From Kitasatospora terrestris (lineage in GTDB: Bacteria; Actinomycetota; Actinomycetes; Streptomycetales; Streptomycetaceae), in assembly GCF_039542905.1 (NCBI RefSeq), contig NZ_BAABIS010000001.1, positions 558,001 to 622,000 on the forward strand: 64,000 nt of DNA. Direction: 5' to 3'. The translations under genes were made by a program, and so were the position numbers. The first letter of the stretch is position 1; each line of letters starts with the position of its first letter. Below the pieces are notes generated by a model. The model searched no databases. It worked only from the letters and a program-made list of their open reading frames with translations, and was not told the origin of the DNA. This document shows positions 51,021-59,874 of this stretch, piece after piece.

Positions 51021-51519
51021 ATGTCGGTGCCGGAGGAAACCGGGGGCGCCGACGCCGCGGTCTGGGCCGCCGCGATCGACGTGATCCGCCGGCCGGCGCC
51101 GAACTGCAACGGGCGGTTCCTGCACCGGGACTTCCAGCCCGGCAACGTGCTGTTCGCCCTGCCGACCGAGGACCCGGCCGGTGCCGCCGGTGCCCGGATC
51201 ACCGGCGTCGTCGACTGGGCGGTGGCCTCCTGGGGCCCGGCGGACCTCGACGTGGCGCACTGCTCCACCAGTCTCGCGCTGCTGCACGGCCCGGCGTGGG
51301 GCTTGCGCTTCACCGAGGCGTACCAGGAGGCCGGCGGGGTGCTGGCCGCGACCGCGGACGAGCGGCTGTACTGGCAGGTGCGGGAGCCACTGGCGTTCTC
51401 GGAGGAAGTGCAGTGGGGCACGGCCGTGGTGGGACGCAGGACGGACCGAGCTGACGACACGAACCGTCGAAGAGCGGCTGGATGCCTGCGTCACCTCCCT
51501 GATCGACGCCTCGGGCTGA
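51021..51519 (+). pseudogene. Aminoglycoside phosphotransferase-family gene, truncated and frameshifted
   Basis: The C-terminal half of an APH-fold kinase: GRFLHRDFQPGNVLFALPTE (catalytic HRD-F-PGN), GARITGVVDWAVASWGPADL (metal-binding VDW) and DVAHCSTSLALLHG. The frame changes near 51430 and the end continues as GRTELTTRTVEERLDACVTS. The N-terminal lobe with the ATP-binding Lys is missing. It follows the YbdK gene by 30 bases. Confidence 0.8.
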
Positions 51520-51636
51520 GCCAGGACGCTCCGGGACGGGGCCCCCGACCTCACGAGACGGCCCTCCTGCGGCACCTCGAAGAAATGATCGGTTAATCGA
51601 GTGCGAGGGGCCCGGTCCGGGTGGTAGAAGGTCCGC

Positions 51637-52401
51637 GTGACTGATCATCTCCACTTCCCCACCCTGCTGCGGATGATTGACGAGCGTTCCGCCGCGTTCC
51701 GCGCCGCCGTCGCCGCGGCCCCCAGCCTCGACGCCGACGTCCCGTCCTGTCCGGGCTGGACGCTGTACGACCTGGCGAACCACCTCAGTGAGGGGGACCG
51801 CTTCTGGGCCTACATCGTGCTGAACACCGCGCCGGGCGACGAGCGGCCGAGCAAGGACGGGCTGGCGGCGCCCAGGGAGCGCGAGGCCCTCATGACCTGG
51901 CTGGCCGACTCGACGGAGCAGCTGCTCACCGCTCTGCGCGAGGCCGGACCGGACCGGGGCTGCTGGGCCTGGTGGGAACCGCTGGCCTCGCCGCACACGG
52001 TGGCCGCCGTGGCCCGCCGCCGCGTCCCGGAGTCGCTGATCCACACCTATGACGCCCAGCTGGCCTCCGGTGCTCCGCAGGAGCTGCCGACGACCGAGGC
52101 GCTCGACGCCATCGAGGAGTTCCTCGCCACCGTCTGCACCGGCACGGTGCCGTGGCCGGGCGAGCCCGCCACCATCGACTACCACGCGGCCGAGGGCGGC
52201 TCCTGGCGCCAGACGGTGGACGCCGCCGGTTCCCGCTTCACCCGCCTCACCGCGGCGGAGGCCGCCGGGAGCAAGCCCACCACCGCCGTCCACGGCACGG
52301 CGAGCGAGACGGCCCTGCTGATGTACATGCGCATTCCGGCCGGCTCGCTGCGGATCGAGGGCGACGCCGACCTGATCCAGCAGTTGCAGGACTGGGGCTG
52401 A
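51637..52401 (+). CDS. Maleylpyruvate isomerase-like mycothiol-dependent enzyme (DinB-like fold)
   Basis: A 254-residue protein of the actinobacterial maleylpyruvate isomerase/mycothiol-dependent family: MIDERSAAFRAAVAAAPSLD, VPSCPGWTLYDLANHLSEGD (the PSCPGW-hxxH motif), VARRRVPESLIHTYDAQLAS (the second metal-ligand motif H-x-D), and DALDAIEEFLATVC. A C-terminal SCP2-like region follows. GTG 51637 is the start. Members couple mycothiol to substrates; the substrate here is unknown. Confidence 0.9.
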   Translation: MTDHLHFPTLLRMIDERSAAFRAAVAAAPSLDADVPSCPGWTLYDLANHLSEGDRFWAYIVLNTAPGDERPSKDGLAAPREREALMTWLADSTEQLLTALREAGPDRGCWAWWEPLASPHTVAAVARRRVPESLIHTYDAQLASGAPQELPTTEALDAIEEFLATVCTGTVPWPGEPATIDYHAAEGGSWRQTVDAAGSRFTRLTAAEAAGSKPTTAVHGTASETALLMYMRIPAGSLRIEGDADLIQQLQDWG

Positions 52402-52605
52402 GGCCGACCGGCAGCCGGATCGCTCGAGGCGTCGGGGGGGTGCGGCGGCCGTCCCGGCGGTAGCGGCTCGTCGAGCGCCGGATGAGCACGCGGCGCCCGA
52501 GGAGGGTCTCACCTCGAAGAACGCCCGCTGCGGCTGCGACCGCGACGCTCGCGGGGGGCGGCTTCCAGGCGCGGCTGCTCGGCCGCGGCCGAGCGGCCTG
52601 CCCGC

Positions 52606-53805
52606 TCACGCCCGCAGCGCGGCGGTGAAGCGGCCGAGGCGCTCGATGCCCTCGGCCAGTTCCGCGCTCGAAGCCGCGTAGGACAGCCGGACGTGGGTGC
52701 CGGCCGACACCCGGCCGAAGTCCAGCCCCGGCGTCAGCGCCACGTGCGCCTCCCGCAGGGCCCGCTCGCAGAACTCCCAGGAGGACAGCCCCGTCCCGCT
52801 GACGTCGAAGTAGACGTAGAACGCGCCGTCCGGCGGCACCGGCACCGGCAGGCCGATCCCGGCCAGCCCGTCCAGCACCAGCGCCCGCCTCCGGGCGAAC
52901 TCCGCCCGGCGCTCCTCGCACTCCGCCAGCGCCGCGGGCGTGAAGCAGGCCAGCGCGGCCAGCTGCGCCGGGGCGGAGGCGCACAGGAAGTAGTTCTGCG
53001 CCAGCCGGTCCACCGCCGGCACCAGCTCCTCGGGCAGCACGCACCAGCCGAGCCGCCAGCCGGTCATGCCGAAGTACTTCGAGAAGCTGTTCACCACCAC
53101 CGCTCCCGGGTCCAGCGCCAGCGCGCTGCGCGGCGGGCGCCCGTCCGCGTCCCGGTCCGCCAGGTCGAGGTAGATCTCGTCCACCAGGCGCCAGCCGCCC
53201 CGCTCGGCGGCCAGCGCGCACAGCGCCGCCAGCTCCTCCGTCGGCACCGAGGTGCCGGTCGGGTTGGCGGGGGTCGCGACCATCACCCCGCGGGTGTCCG
53301 CCGACCAGTGCGCGCGCACGGTCGCCGCGTCCAGCTGGAAGCGGGTCTCCGGCGAGGTCGGCACCAGCCGCACCCGCGCCCCGAAACTCTCCATGATCTG
53401 CCGGTTGCAGGGGTACGAGGGGTCCGCGATCAGCACCTCGTCGCCCGGATCCACCAGGGCCGCGGCCGCCAGCACCAGCGCCGCCGACGCCCCGGCCGTC
53501 ACCGCCACCCGGGCCGGGTCCACCTCCACCCCGTGCCGCTCGGCGTAGAACCCGGCGATCGCCTCCCGCAGCTCCGGCAGTCCGAGTGCCGCCGTGTACG
53601 GCAGCGGCCGGCCGTCCATCGCCTCGCGCATCGCCTCCCGCACCGCGGCCGGCGCACCGAAGTCCGGCTCCCCGATGCTCAGCTTGACCACCTTGTGGCC
53701 CTGCGCCTCCAGCGCGGCGGCCTGCCGGCCGAACTCCAGCGCGTAGAACGGCGCGGTGCCGCGGGCCCGCGCGGAGAGCCGCGGGCCGGCCGTGCTGCTG
53801 GTCAT
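52606..53805 (-). CDS. PLP-dependent class I/II aminotransferase
   Basis: A 399-residue fold-type I enzyme: LSIGEPDFGAPAAVREAMRE, VAVTAGASAALVLAAAALVD, MVATPANPTGTSVPTEELAA (the NPTG motif), DEIYLDLADRD, and the PLP-Lys in VVNSFSKYFGMTGWRLGWCV. AAQ-binding Arg in RLSYAASSAELAEGIERLGR. Length fits aspartate/alanine-type aminotransferases. Substrate unknown. Divergent from the class V enzyme at 54082, with a 276-bp space between. Confidence 0.92.
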   Translation of the reverse strand: MTSSTAGPRLSARARGTAPFYALEFGRQAAALEAQGHKVVKLSIGEPDFGAPAAVREAMREAMDGRPLPYTAALGLPELREAIAGFYAERHGVEVDPARVAVTAGASAALVLAAAALVDPGDEVLIADPSYPCNRQIMESFGARVRLVPTSPETRFQLDAATVRAHWSADTRGVMVATPANPTGTSVPTEELAALCALAAERGGWRLVDEIYLDLADRDADGRPPRSALALDPGAVVVNSFSKYFGMTGWRLGWCVLPEELVPAVDRLAQNYFLCASAPAQLAALACFTPAALAECEERRAEFARRRALVLDGLAGIGLPVPVPPDGAFYVYFDVSGTGLSSWEFCERALREAHVALTPGLDFGRVSAGTHVRLSYAASSAELAEGIERLGRFTAALRA

Positions 53806-54081
53806 CCGGTTCTCCCTCGTCCTGCGTCCGCGCCGCCCGGCCCGCCGCACCCGCGGGCGGCGGGCCGGGCGGGCGCGGTGATCGCGGTGATCGTCCCACA
53901 ACCACGGGCCGGTCCGCGGAGCTGCCACAACGGGACGGGTGTACGGCTGAAGGACGATCACGACTCCGACCCGGGCCCACCGGCACTGGCCCGGCGCAGG
54001 CGGGTGGGGGATGCTGGCAGTCACCCGGGGGATCTCCGGGACCGCAGCCACCGGTCCCGGCCGCCCCGAAAGGAGGCCGAC

Positions 54082-55803
54082 GTGAGCACCACCACCGCGT
54101 CCGGCGAGCAGTCCACCTCCTCCGCTCCCACCTCACCGCTCCTGGAGCGCATCCGGGCCGGCATCATCGGTGAGGGCGCGGTCCTCGACGGCCCCTACGG
54201 CCCGCGCAGGGTCACCTACGCCGACTACACGGCGTCCGGCCGATCGCTCGACTTCATCGAGGACTTCATCCGCGAGGCCGTACTCCCCCGGTACGCCAAC
54301 ACCCACACCGAGAGCTCCGGCACCGGTCTGCAGACGACCCGGCTCCGGGAGGACGCCCGCCGGACGATCCGGGAGAGCGTCGGCGGCACCGACGACCATC
54401 TGGTGATCTTCTGCGGCTCCGGTTCCACGGCCGCCGTCAACAAGCTCGTCGGCATCCTCGGACTGCGCACGCCCGCCGGCCCCGTCGCCCGGCCCGGGCC
54501 CGACCTGCCGCCCGGGGAGCGGCCGGTGGTCTTCGTCGGGCCGTACGAGCACCACTCCAACGAACTGCCCTGGCGCGAGACGGTCGCCGACGTGGTGGCC
54601 ATCGGCGAGGACGCCGACGGCCACCTCGACCTCGCCGACCTCGGGGCCCGACTCCTGCGCTTCGCCGACCGGCCGCTGAAGATCGGCAGCTTCTCCGCCG
54701 CCTCGAACGTGACCGGCATCCTCACCGACGCCGACCGCACCGCCCGACTCCTGCACGCCCACGGCGCGCTCTCGTTCTGGGACTACGCCGCCGCCGCACC
54801 GTACGTCCCCGTGCGCGCGGCCGAGAGCTCCCCGGGCCGCGGCGACGGCAAGGACGCGCTCTTCCTGTCACCGCACAAGTTCCCCGGCGGCCCGCAGACA
54901 CCCGGCGTGCTGGTCGTCCGCCGGGACCTGGTCCGCAACCCGGTCCCGACCGCACCGGGGGGCGGCACGGTCGTGTTCGTGGACCCCAGCAGCCACCGGT
55001 ACCTGGACGACCCGGTCGCACGGGAGGAGGGGGGCACGCCGGCCATCGTCGAGTCCATCCGCGCCGGGCTGGTCTTCGGGCTCAAGGACGCCGTCGGCAC
55101 CGACCTGATCCAGGCCCGCGAGGAACGGATGTGGCAGGCCGCCCTGGACCGGTGGGAACGCAACCCGCGGATCGACGTCCTCGGCAGCCACCGGGCCCGT
55201 CGGCTGTCCATCGTCTCCTTCCGGATCCGGCACGAAGAGCGCTTCCTGCACCACAACTTCGTTGTCGCCGTCCTGAACGACCTCTTCGGCATCCAGTCCC
55301 GCGGCGGCTGCTCCTGCGCCGGCCCCTACGGCCACCGGCTGCTCGCCATCGACACGCCGCACTCCCATGCCTTCCGGGACGAGATCGTCGGACACCACTG
55401 CGAGGGCATCAAACCGGGCTGGACCCGGATCAACTTCCACTACTTCGTCTCCGACACCGTCCGGGACTACCTCATCGACGCCGTCGACCTGCTCGCCGAC
55501 CACGGCCACCGGCTGCTGCCCGACTACCGCTTCGACCCGCACACCGGCCTCTGGCGCCACCGGAACGCCGCGGCCGAACCGCCGCTGCGGCTCACCGACG
55601 CCCGCTACGACAGGCACGGAAACCTGCGGTGGCCGCACTCCCGGACCCGGATGGGAGAGGAGGCCCTGCCCGGGCAACTCGCCCAGGCCGCTGCCCTGCT
55701 CGACAGCCGGCCCGACCTGATCGACTCCGGCCCCTGCACCCTCCCCGCAGAGTTCGAGGCCCTGCGCTGGTTCCCGCTGCCGCCGCAGTGCCTGGTCCCC
55801 TGA
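54082..55803 (+). CDS. Class V aminotransferase / cysteine-desulfurase-like enzyme
   Basis: A 573-residue class V PLP enzyme, longer than typical NifS/SufS (about 400). Motifs: RVTYADYTASGRSLDFIEDF, PRYANTHTESSGTGLQTTRL, FCGSGSTAAVNKLVGILGLR, SHEHHSNELPWRE-like PYEHHSNELPWRETV, the PLP-Lys in LFLSPHKFPGGPQTPGVLVV, and late Cys-rich FGIQSRGGCSCAGPYGHRLL, where a desulfurase Cys would lie. The C-terminal 110 residues are extra. A perfect AAAGGAGG precedes GTG 54082. Substrate unknown; cysteine, or another amino acid, is possible. Confidence 0.92.
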   Translation: MSTTTASGEQSTSSAPTSPLLERIRAGIIGEGAVLDGPYGPRRVTYADYTASGRSLDFIEDFIREAVLPRYANTHTESSGTGLQTTRLREDARRTIRESVGGTDDHLVIFCGSGSTAAVNKLVGILGLRTPAGPVARPGPDLPPGERPVVFVGPYEHHSNELPWRETVADVVAIGEDADGHLDLADLGARLLRFADRPLKIGSFSAASNVTGILTDADRTARLLHAHGALSFWDYAAAAPYVPVRAAESSPGRGDGKDALFLSPHKFPGGPQTPGVLVVRRDLVRNPVPTAPGGGTVVFVDPSSHRYLDDPVAREEGGTPAIVESIRAGLVFGLKDAVGTDLIQAREERMWQAALDRWERNPRIDVLGSHRARRLSIVSFRIRHEERFLHHNFVVAVLNDLFGIQSRGGCSCAGPYGHRLLAIDTPHSHAFRDEIVGHHCEGIKPGWTRINFHYFVSDTVRDYLIDAVDLLADHGHRLLPDYRFDPHTGLWRHRNAAAEPPLRLTDARYDRHGNLRWPHSRTRMGEEALPGQLAQAAALLDSRPDLIDSGPCTLPAEFEALRWFPLPPQCLVP

Positions 55804-56070
55804 CAGCGGCCGCGCCGCCGTCGTCGCCATGAGCGCCCCTGCCTCGTTCGGGTGGAGGGAGCCGGCCGCAGCCGTGCCGCAGCCCCGCGTGGCGGGCCGG
55901 CGCGGGGCCGGAACCGGGACTCCTCGAAGCTGTGGGGCCGACGGACTGTCAGTGCCGGGCGAGAGAATATCTCTGCAGGCCACGCCAGGTGCGGCGCCTG
56001 ATCCCACTGCTTCCCACACCCCACTTCCGCGTCACTCCCGCGTCACTTCTGCTCGCCTTGGAGGCTTGCT

Positions 56071-56442
56071 GTGAGGTCCAACATCGGCACGGCCCGCTTC
56101 TTCCACCCCGCCGGAACCGACGGGGAGATCTGCCGCGCGCACTCGCGGGCGGCGCTGGCGACCGGCGCCGCCGCGATCGCCCTGCGCCGCGGCCTGGACG
56201 CGGACATGACCGACACCCAGCTACTGGAGTGCATAGCCGAGGCCAGGGACGACGCCTCGGCGCCGGCCCCGTCCCCCGAGACCCGGCTGGCGGTACGGAA
56301 CGCCCTGCGGGAGCCGCTGACCCGCGCCACGGACCCGCAGGAGGTGGCCGACGCCGTCTTCGAGGCCCTGCCCGACACGCCGCTGCGCCTCGAGGGGCCC
56401 GACGGCCAGGTGTTCTTCCTGGTCCCCATCGCGGCCTCGTGA
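56071..56442 (+). CDS. Hypothetical protein
   Basis: A 123-residue soluble protein: MRSNIGTARFFHPAGTDGEI, CRAHSRAALATGAAAIALRR, then LDADMTDTQLLECIAEARDD and an LRLEGPDGQVFFLVPIAAS end. Alternating helix and strand, no known motif. GTG 56071 has TTGGAGG at 9-15 bases upstream. It converges with the DUF4345 gene and shares a bidirectional terminator. Confidence 0.7.
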   Translation: MRSNIGTARFFHPAGTDGEICRAHSRAALATGAAAIALRRGLDADMTDTQLLECIAEARDDASAPAPSPETRLAVRNALREPLTRATDPQEVADAVFEALPDTPLRLEGPDGQVFFLVPIAAS

Positions 56443-56496
56443 GACCTGCACGGTGAATGGGCCGGTGCCGCCGACGGCGTGACGATCCGTCGCCAC

Positions 56497-56540
56497 AAGG
56501 CCCCTGGCAGGCCGTTTCACGGCGGCTTGCCAGGGGCCTT
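56497..56540. terminator. Bidirectional hairpin terminator
   Basis: A perfect 13-bp inverted repeat (aaggcccctggca at 56497-56509 and its complement at 56528-56540). It lies between convergent genes ending at 56442 and 56553 and can serve both. Confidence 0.85.
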
Positions 56541-56552
56541 CGCTCCCCTGGT

Positions 56553-56966
56553 CTACAGGCCCGCGGGAGCGTCCGCCGGCCGGGGCGCCTGCCCCCGCGC
56601 GCCGGCCAGCCGGAAGAACACCGGCGGAAGCACGAGTTCGACCACGGCCAGGACGACCTGGAACCAGTGCGGCCACCCGTCCACGGCCAGGGACACCAGC
56701 CGCCCGAACCCGCCCAGCAGCAGGACTCCCGCCAGCCAGCGCACCGCGGCTGCCGGGATCGGAGACTGCCGAGCGGCCCAGAGCCAACCGAGGCCGTAGC
56801 CGGCGAAGACCGCCCCGAAGAACCGCCCGAGGCTGTCGACGGTCGCACCGGCCGAACCCGCGCCCGGGATCGCGGCGTTCCCGAGCAGGACGTGGAAGAG
56901 CCCGATCGCCACGCACGCGTACCCCATGACTGTCATGAGAATCCGCAGCGCCCTGGCCTCGGCCAT
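56553..56966 (-). CDS. DUF4345 family membrane protein
   Basis: A 137-residue four-span protein: MTVMGYACVAIGLFHVLLGN, VDSLGRFFGAVFAGYGLGWL (the DUF4345 signature R-F-gaif-g-Gl), AVRWLAGVLLLGGFGRLVSL, FQVVLAVVELVLPPVFFRLA. Function unknown. ATG 56966 lies only 13 bases downstream of operator-like site 1, and it is divergent from the TetR gene. Regulation by that TetR is likely. Confidence 0.9.
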   Translation of the reverse strand: MAEARALRILMTVMGYACVAIGLFHVLLGNAAIPGAGSAGATVDSLGRFFGAVFAGYGLGWLWAARQSPIPAAAVRWLAGVLLLGGFGRLVSLAVDGWPHWFQVVLAVVELVLPPVFFRLAGARGQAPRPADAPAGL

Positions 56967-56978
56967 GGCATCCCCCTT

Positions 56979-56995
56979 TAGTAGACACATGTCAA
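56979..56995. promoter_or_regulatory. Candidate TetR operator, site 1
   Basis: TAGTAGACACATGTCAA, almost identical to site 2 42 bases away (one base differs). It sits just before the DUF4345 start. The reverse strand gives TTGACA, usable as a -35. Confidence 0.75.
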
Positions 56996-57020
56996 CCAGC
57001 GGCACCAGGCTACGGCCGAC

Positions 57021-57037
57021 TAGTAGACACGTGTCAA
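57021..57037. promoter_or_regulatory. Candidate TetR operator, site 2
   Basis: TAGTAGACACGTGTCAA containing the perfect palindrome GACACGTGTC. It lies 14 bases before the TetR start. Together with site 1 it lies between the divergent genes. Confidence 0.75.
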
Positions 57038-57050
57038 GTAGCATGGCGGT

Positions 57051-57656
57051 GTGCCTCCCCGCCAGAGACTCAGCCCCGCCGACCGCCGCGCCCAACTCCT
57101 CGCGGTCGCCGCGCAGCTCTTCGCCGCGCAGCCGTACGACGACGTGCTCATGGAGGACGTCGCCGAGCGCGCCGGGGTCTCCCGGGCTCTGCTCTACCGT
57201 CACTTCCCGAGCAAGCGGGACCTGTTCGCCGCCCTCTATCAGCAGGTCGCCGACCAGCTGCTCGCCCGGACCCGCCTCGACCCCGCGGACACCCTGGTCG
57301 AACAGCTCACCGAGGGCCTGGACGCCCACATCGAGTACTTCGCGGCCAACCGCAACACCGTCCTGGCGGCGAACCGGGTCCTGGCCGGCGACCGCCTGGT
57401 CCAGACGATCATCACCAACGAACTCGACGCCCTGCGCGAGCGGCTCCTCGGCGTGCTCCCGCTCACCGACGCCGGCACCCGGGAAGCCGTGTCCGGCGTC
57501 CTGAAGAGCTGGCTGGTGTTCGTCCAGGTGCTGTGCGTGGACTGGCTCACCCACGAGACCTGCACCCGAACCGAACTGCGCGACGTCTGCATCGGCGCCG
57601 TCCTCGGCGCCATCAGACCCCTCCTCGACGAAGACCCCGCCCCCGACTGGCCATGA
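57051..57656 (+). CDS. TetR/AcrR family transcriptional regulator
   Basis: A 201-residue regulator. The N-terminal HTH reads RRAQLLAVAAQLFAAQPYDD, VLMEDVAERAGVSRALLYRH and FPSKRDLFAALYQQV. The C-terminal helical domain is the ligand pocket (HIEYFAANRNTVLAANRVLA, FVQVLCVDWLTHETCTRTEL). It is divergent from the DUF4345 gene across twin 17-bp sites and probably represses both. The ligand is unknown. Confidence 0.93.
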   Translation: MPPRQRLSPADRRAQLLAVAAQLFAAQPYDDVLMEDVAERAGVSRALLYRHFPSKRDLFAALYQQVADQLLARTRLDPADTLVEQLTEGLDAHIEYFAANRNTVLAANRVLAGDRLVQTIITNELDALRERLLGVLPLTDAGTREAVSGVLKSWLVFVQVLCVDWLTHETCTRTELRDVCIGAVLGAIRPLLDEDPAPDWP

Positions 57657-57704
57657 GCAGGCGCTGCACGAGCAACCGACCGGGCCGGCGTGGGGCTGTC
57701 CGGC

Positions 57705-58139
57705 TCAGCGACCCTCGCGCACTTCGAAGACGCCGCTGTCCCAGTACACGGACGGCTCGTCGGCCTCGCTCGGCCAGTCGCTCTGCAGATGGCGGCGGCC
57801 GTGCCCCAGGGCCCCGACCCGGTGCGGGCTCAACCGCCCCGCCGCCAGGTCGTCCGCCTCGGCGTCCGTGATCGGCAGCACGGTCCGGTACTGCGCGTCC
57901 TGCGAGGCGACCCAGTCGACGTACTCGGTGAAGACACTCACGAAGGCCTGCGAACAGAGGACGCAGCGCTGCACGGAGACGATGAAGTGCGAGTCGTCCC
58001 GGATCATCGTCTCGAGCCGGACCCCGTCGCGGCTCCGATGGTGCGCCCGCGCCACCGCGGCGTCCTCGGCGCAGCACGCCGCGCACCCGAAACCCGCGCG
58101 GTCACTTCCCGCCTGCGAACCCACCGGTCGATCCCCCAC
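57705..58139 (-). CDS. Cys-rich hypothetical protein
   Basis: A 144-residue protein with two Cys clusters: FGCAACCAEDAA near the N-terminus and VQRCVLCSQAFVSVFTEYVD in the middle, which could form a zinc-ribbon-like site. Then VDWVASQDAQYRTVLPITDA, EADDLAAG and a C-terminal strand region (EPSVYWDSGVFEVREG). GTG 58139 is the likely start. Family not recognised. Confidence 0.7.
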   Translation of the reverse strand: MGDRPVGSQAGSDRAGFGCAACCAEDAAVARAHHRSRDGVRLETMIRDDSHFIVSVQRCVLCSQAFVSVFTEYVDWVASQDAQYRTVLPITDAEADDLAAGRLSPHRVGALGHGRRHLQSDWPSEADEPSVYWDSGVFEVREGR

Positions 58140-58497
58140 GCCCGAGCCCTCCCTGACCAGCCGTCATCCTAGCAACCACGGCCGGGTCCGGTCCGTCGCA
58201 CGAGTCCTGCGGAGAGGCCGGACCGGACCGTTCCGGCCTCTCCGGCCGGAATCTGCGAAGTGCGGTGGGACGGCTGCGCGGCACCGGAAGTGGGGGCCGC
58301 GGTGCCGCACTGCCCGGAGATCAACGGTCTGCACGGCGGATCGCGGCCGCCCGCCCCACCGACCGGCCGCCCGTGGGAAATCGGGCCCGGCCGCCGACAT
58401 CGTGCCCCGTCCGGCGGGCTCAGCGCACTCGCCGGTTCCTGCGACCCGTCCGGGTGGGGCGCGACGTCCGTCCCCGCACGGCCGCGCGCCGTGGTTC
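58140..58497. other. Intergenic stretch containing a terminator
   Basis: No gene was recognised. It contains the hairpin listed at 58211-58243. Confidence 0.4.
58211..58243 (-). terminator. Hairpin terminator
   Basis: A perfect 12-bp stem (58211-58222 and 58232-58243) with a 9-base loop, downstream of the minus-strand EEP-family gene. Confidence 0.65.
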
Positions 58498-59520
58498 CTA
58501 CGGGGTCAGCGTGGCCGCTGCGGGCCGGTGGTCGCTGGTGGTGGCGGGCAGGGTCCATGCGGCGGTGGCGACCACGTCCCGGGTCATGATGTGGTCGGCC
58601 CGCACCAGCGGGAAGGTCGTCGGCCAGGTGAATCCGAGGCCGCTGCCCGCGGCGTCCTGCGCGGAGCTCAGGCGGTGGGTGAGCGGGTCGAGCGCGCGGT
58701 CCCCGGCCGCGGTGTTGAGGTCGCCCAGCAGCACGACCCTGCGCAGGGGTTCCTCGTCCAGCGCCCGCCCGAGCGCTGCGATGTTCCGGTCGCGGTGGCC
58801 GGTGGTGAAGCCGGACGCGCCCACCCGGACGGAGGCCAGGTGCACGACGTACACGGCCCAGGTCCCGCCGGGTGTCCGGACCTCGGCCCGCAGGCTGCGG
58901 CTCCACCCGGGGTCGATCACCAGTCGCCGCTCGCCGGTCAGCGGGTGGCGGCTCCAGAGTGCGACGGTCCCGATCCGGACGTGGTGCGGCAGCTCGGGGC
59001 CCAGCGCCCTCTGGTAGTCGGGGAGGGAGGCGTCGGTGACCTCCTGCAGGGCGATCAGGTCGGGGTGCGCGGCGAGGAGCGTACGGGCGGTCGCGCCGGG
59101 GTCCGGGTTGGCGGCGCCGACGTTGTGGGTGACCACGGTGAGTCCGGTGCCGGTGCCGGCTGCCCCGGCGCCGCGGGTGAGCGGCGCCGCGAACAGGGCC
59201 GCCCACACCGCGGCGAGCACGAGCGCGGCGCAGGCCGGCGCCGGTGCCCGGCGCACCGCGGCGGCGAGCAGCACGGCGGGCACGAGGAGGGCGGTCCAGG
59301 GCAGGACGCTCTCCCACAGGCTGCCCAGGTGCACCCCCAGGTCCGGTACCCGGCGGTGGCCTGCGAGGGCGAGGGCGGCGAGCAGGACGGTCGGGGTGAG
59401 CACGCGGCCGCGCCTCCAGGCGCCGGCCGTCGGACGTCGGCGGGGCAGGAGCGCGGGCCCGGCCCCCGTGACGAGCCGGCTCCTACCGGCCGGGCGCGTC
59501 CTCGTCGCCGTGCTGCCCAC
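58498..59520 (-). CDS. Membrane-anchored endonuclease/exonuclease/phosphatase family protein, VanJ-like
   Basis: A 340-residue protein. Three N-terminal hydrophobic segments lie at about 33-42, 58-73 and 80-100 (VLLAALALAG, ALLVPAVLLAAAV, CAALVLAAVWAALFAAPL). An EEP catalytic domain follows: THNVGAANPDPG, LIALQEVTDAS, YVVHLASVRVGA, VVLLGDLNTAAGD, and SDHRPAAATLTP with the terminal catalytic His. Three spans plus an outside EEP domain is the architecture of VanJ of Streptomyces coelicolor, which confers teicoplanin resistance and acts on undecaprenyl pyrophosphate. Start GTG 59520 has GGGAGGC 5 bases upstream. No other glycopeptide-resistance gene is near. Confidence 0.85.
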   Translation of the reverse strand: MGSTATRTRPAGRSRLVTGAGPALLPRRRPTAGAWRRGRVLTPTVLLAALALAGHRRVPDLGVHLGSLWESVLPWTALLVPAVLLAAAVRRAPAPACAALVLAAVWAALFAAPLTRGAGAAGTGTGLTVVTHNVGAANPDPGATARTLLAAHPDLIALQEVTDASLPDYQRALGPELPHHVRIGTVALWSRHPLTGERRLVIDPGWSRSLRAEVRTPGGTWAVYVVHLASVRVGASGFTTGHRDRNIAALGRALDEEPLRRVVLLGDLNTAAGDRALDPLTHRLSSAQDAAGSGLGFTWPTTFPLVRADHIMTRDVVATAAWTLPATTSDHRPAAATLTP

Positions 59521-59874
59521 CGCTGCCTCCCGGCGTCCGTGTCGTGCCGCCGGGCCGGATGCCCGGGCGGTACGACCAGGAGACGAGGTGCGGTGTTGCG
59601 GGAGCGTCTGCGCCGGCCGATACGTTTTCCATAGGCCCGGTCGCGCCCCATGGGGGCAGGAGCGGACACCGGAGCAGGGGAACGGCACCCGCGGGCCAGG
59701 AACGCCGCAGAAGGCACCGCGGCGAGCCAGGTACGCGAACGCTTGCCGGCGTACCCCTTCTTGACCCGTACGTACCCGGCCCCCTCCAGGGCGGCGGCGC
59801 GAACCGCGCGCCGCCGGGCAGGTCGGGCCCGGTGCCCGGGTTCCCGACCTGCCCGGCGGGCTTGTCCGCCGTTC
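59521..59874. other. Intergenic stretch with a winged-helix remnant
   Basis: At about 59700-59810 the minus strand reads ALEGAGYVRVKKGYAGKRSR, then TWLAAVPSAA. This is the wing and recognition end of a MarR/HTH_27-type regulator (LE-AGYV-VeKGY-GkRPRTW). No other part survives. Confidence 0.5.
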
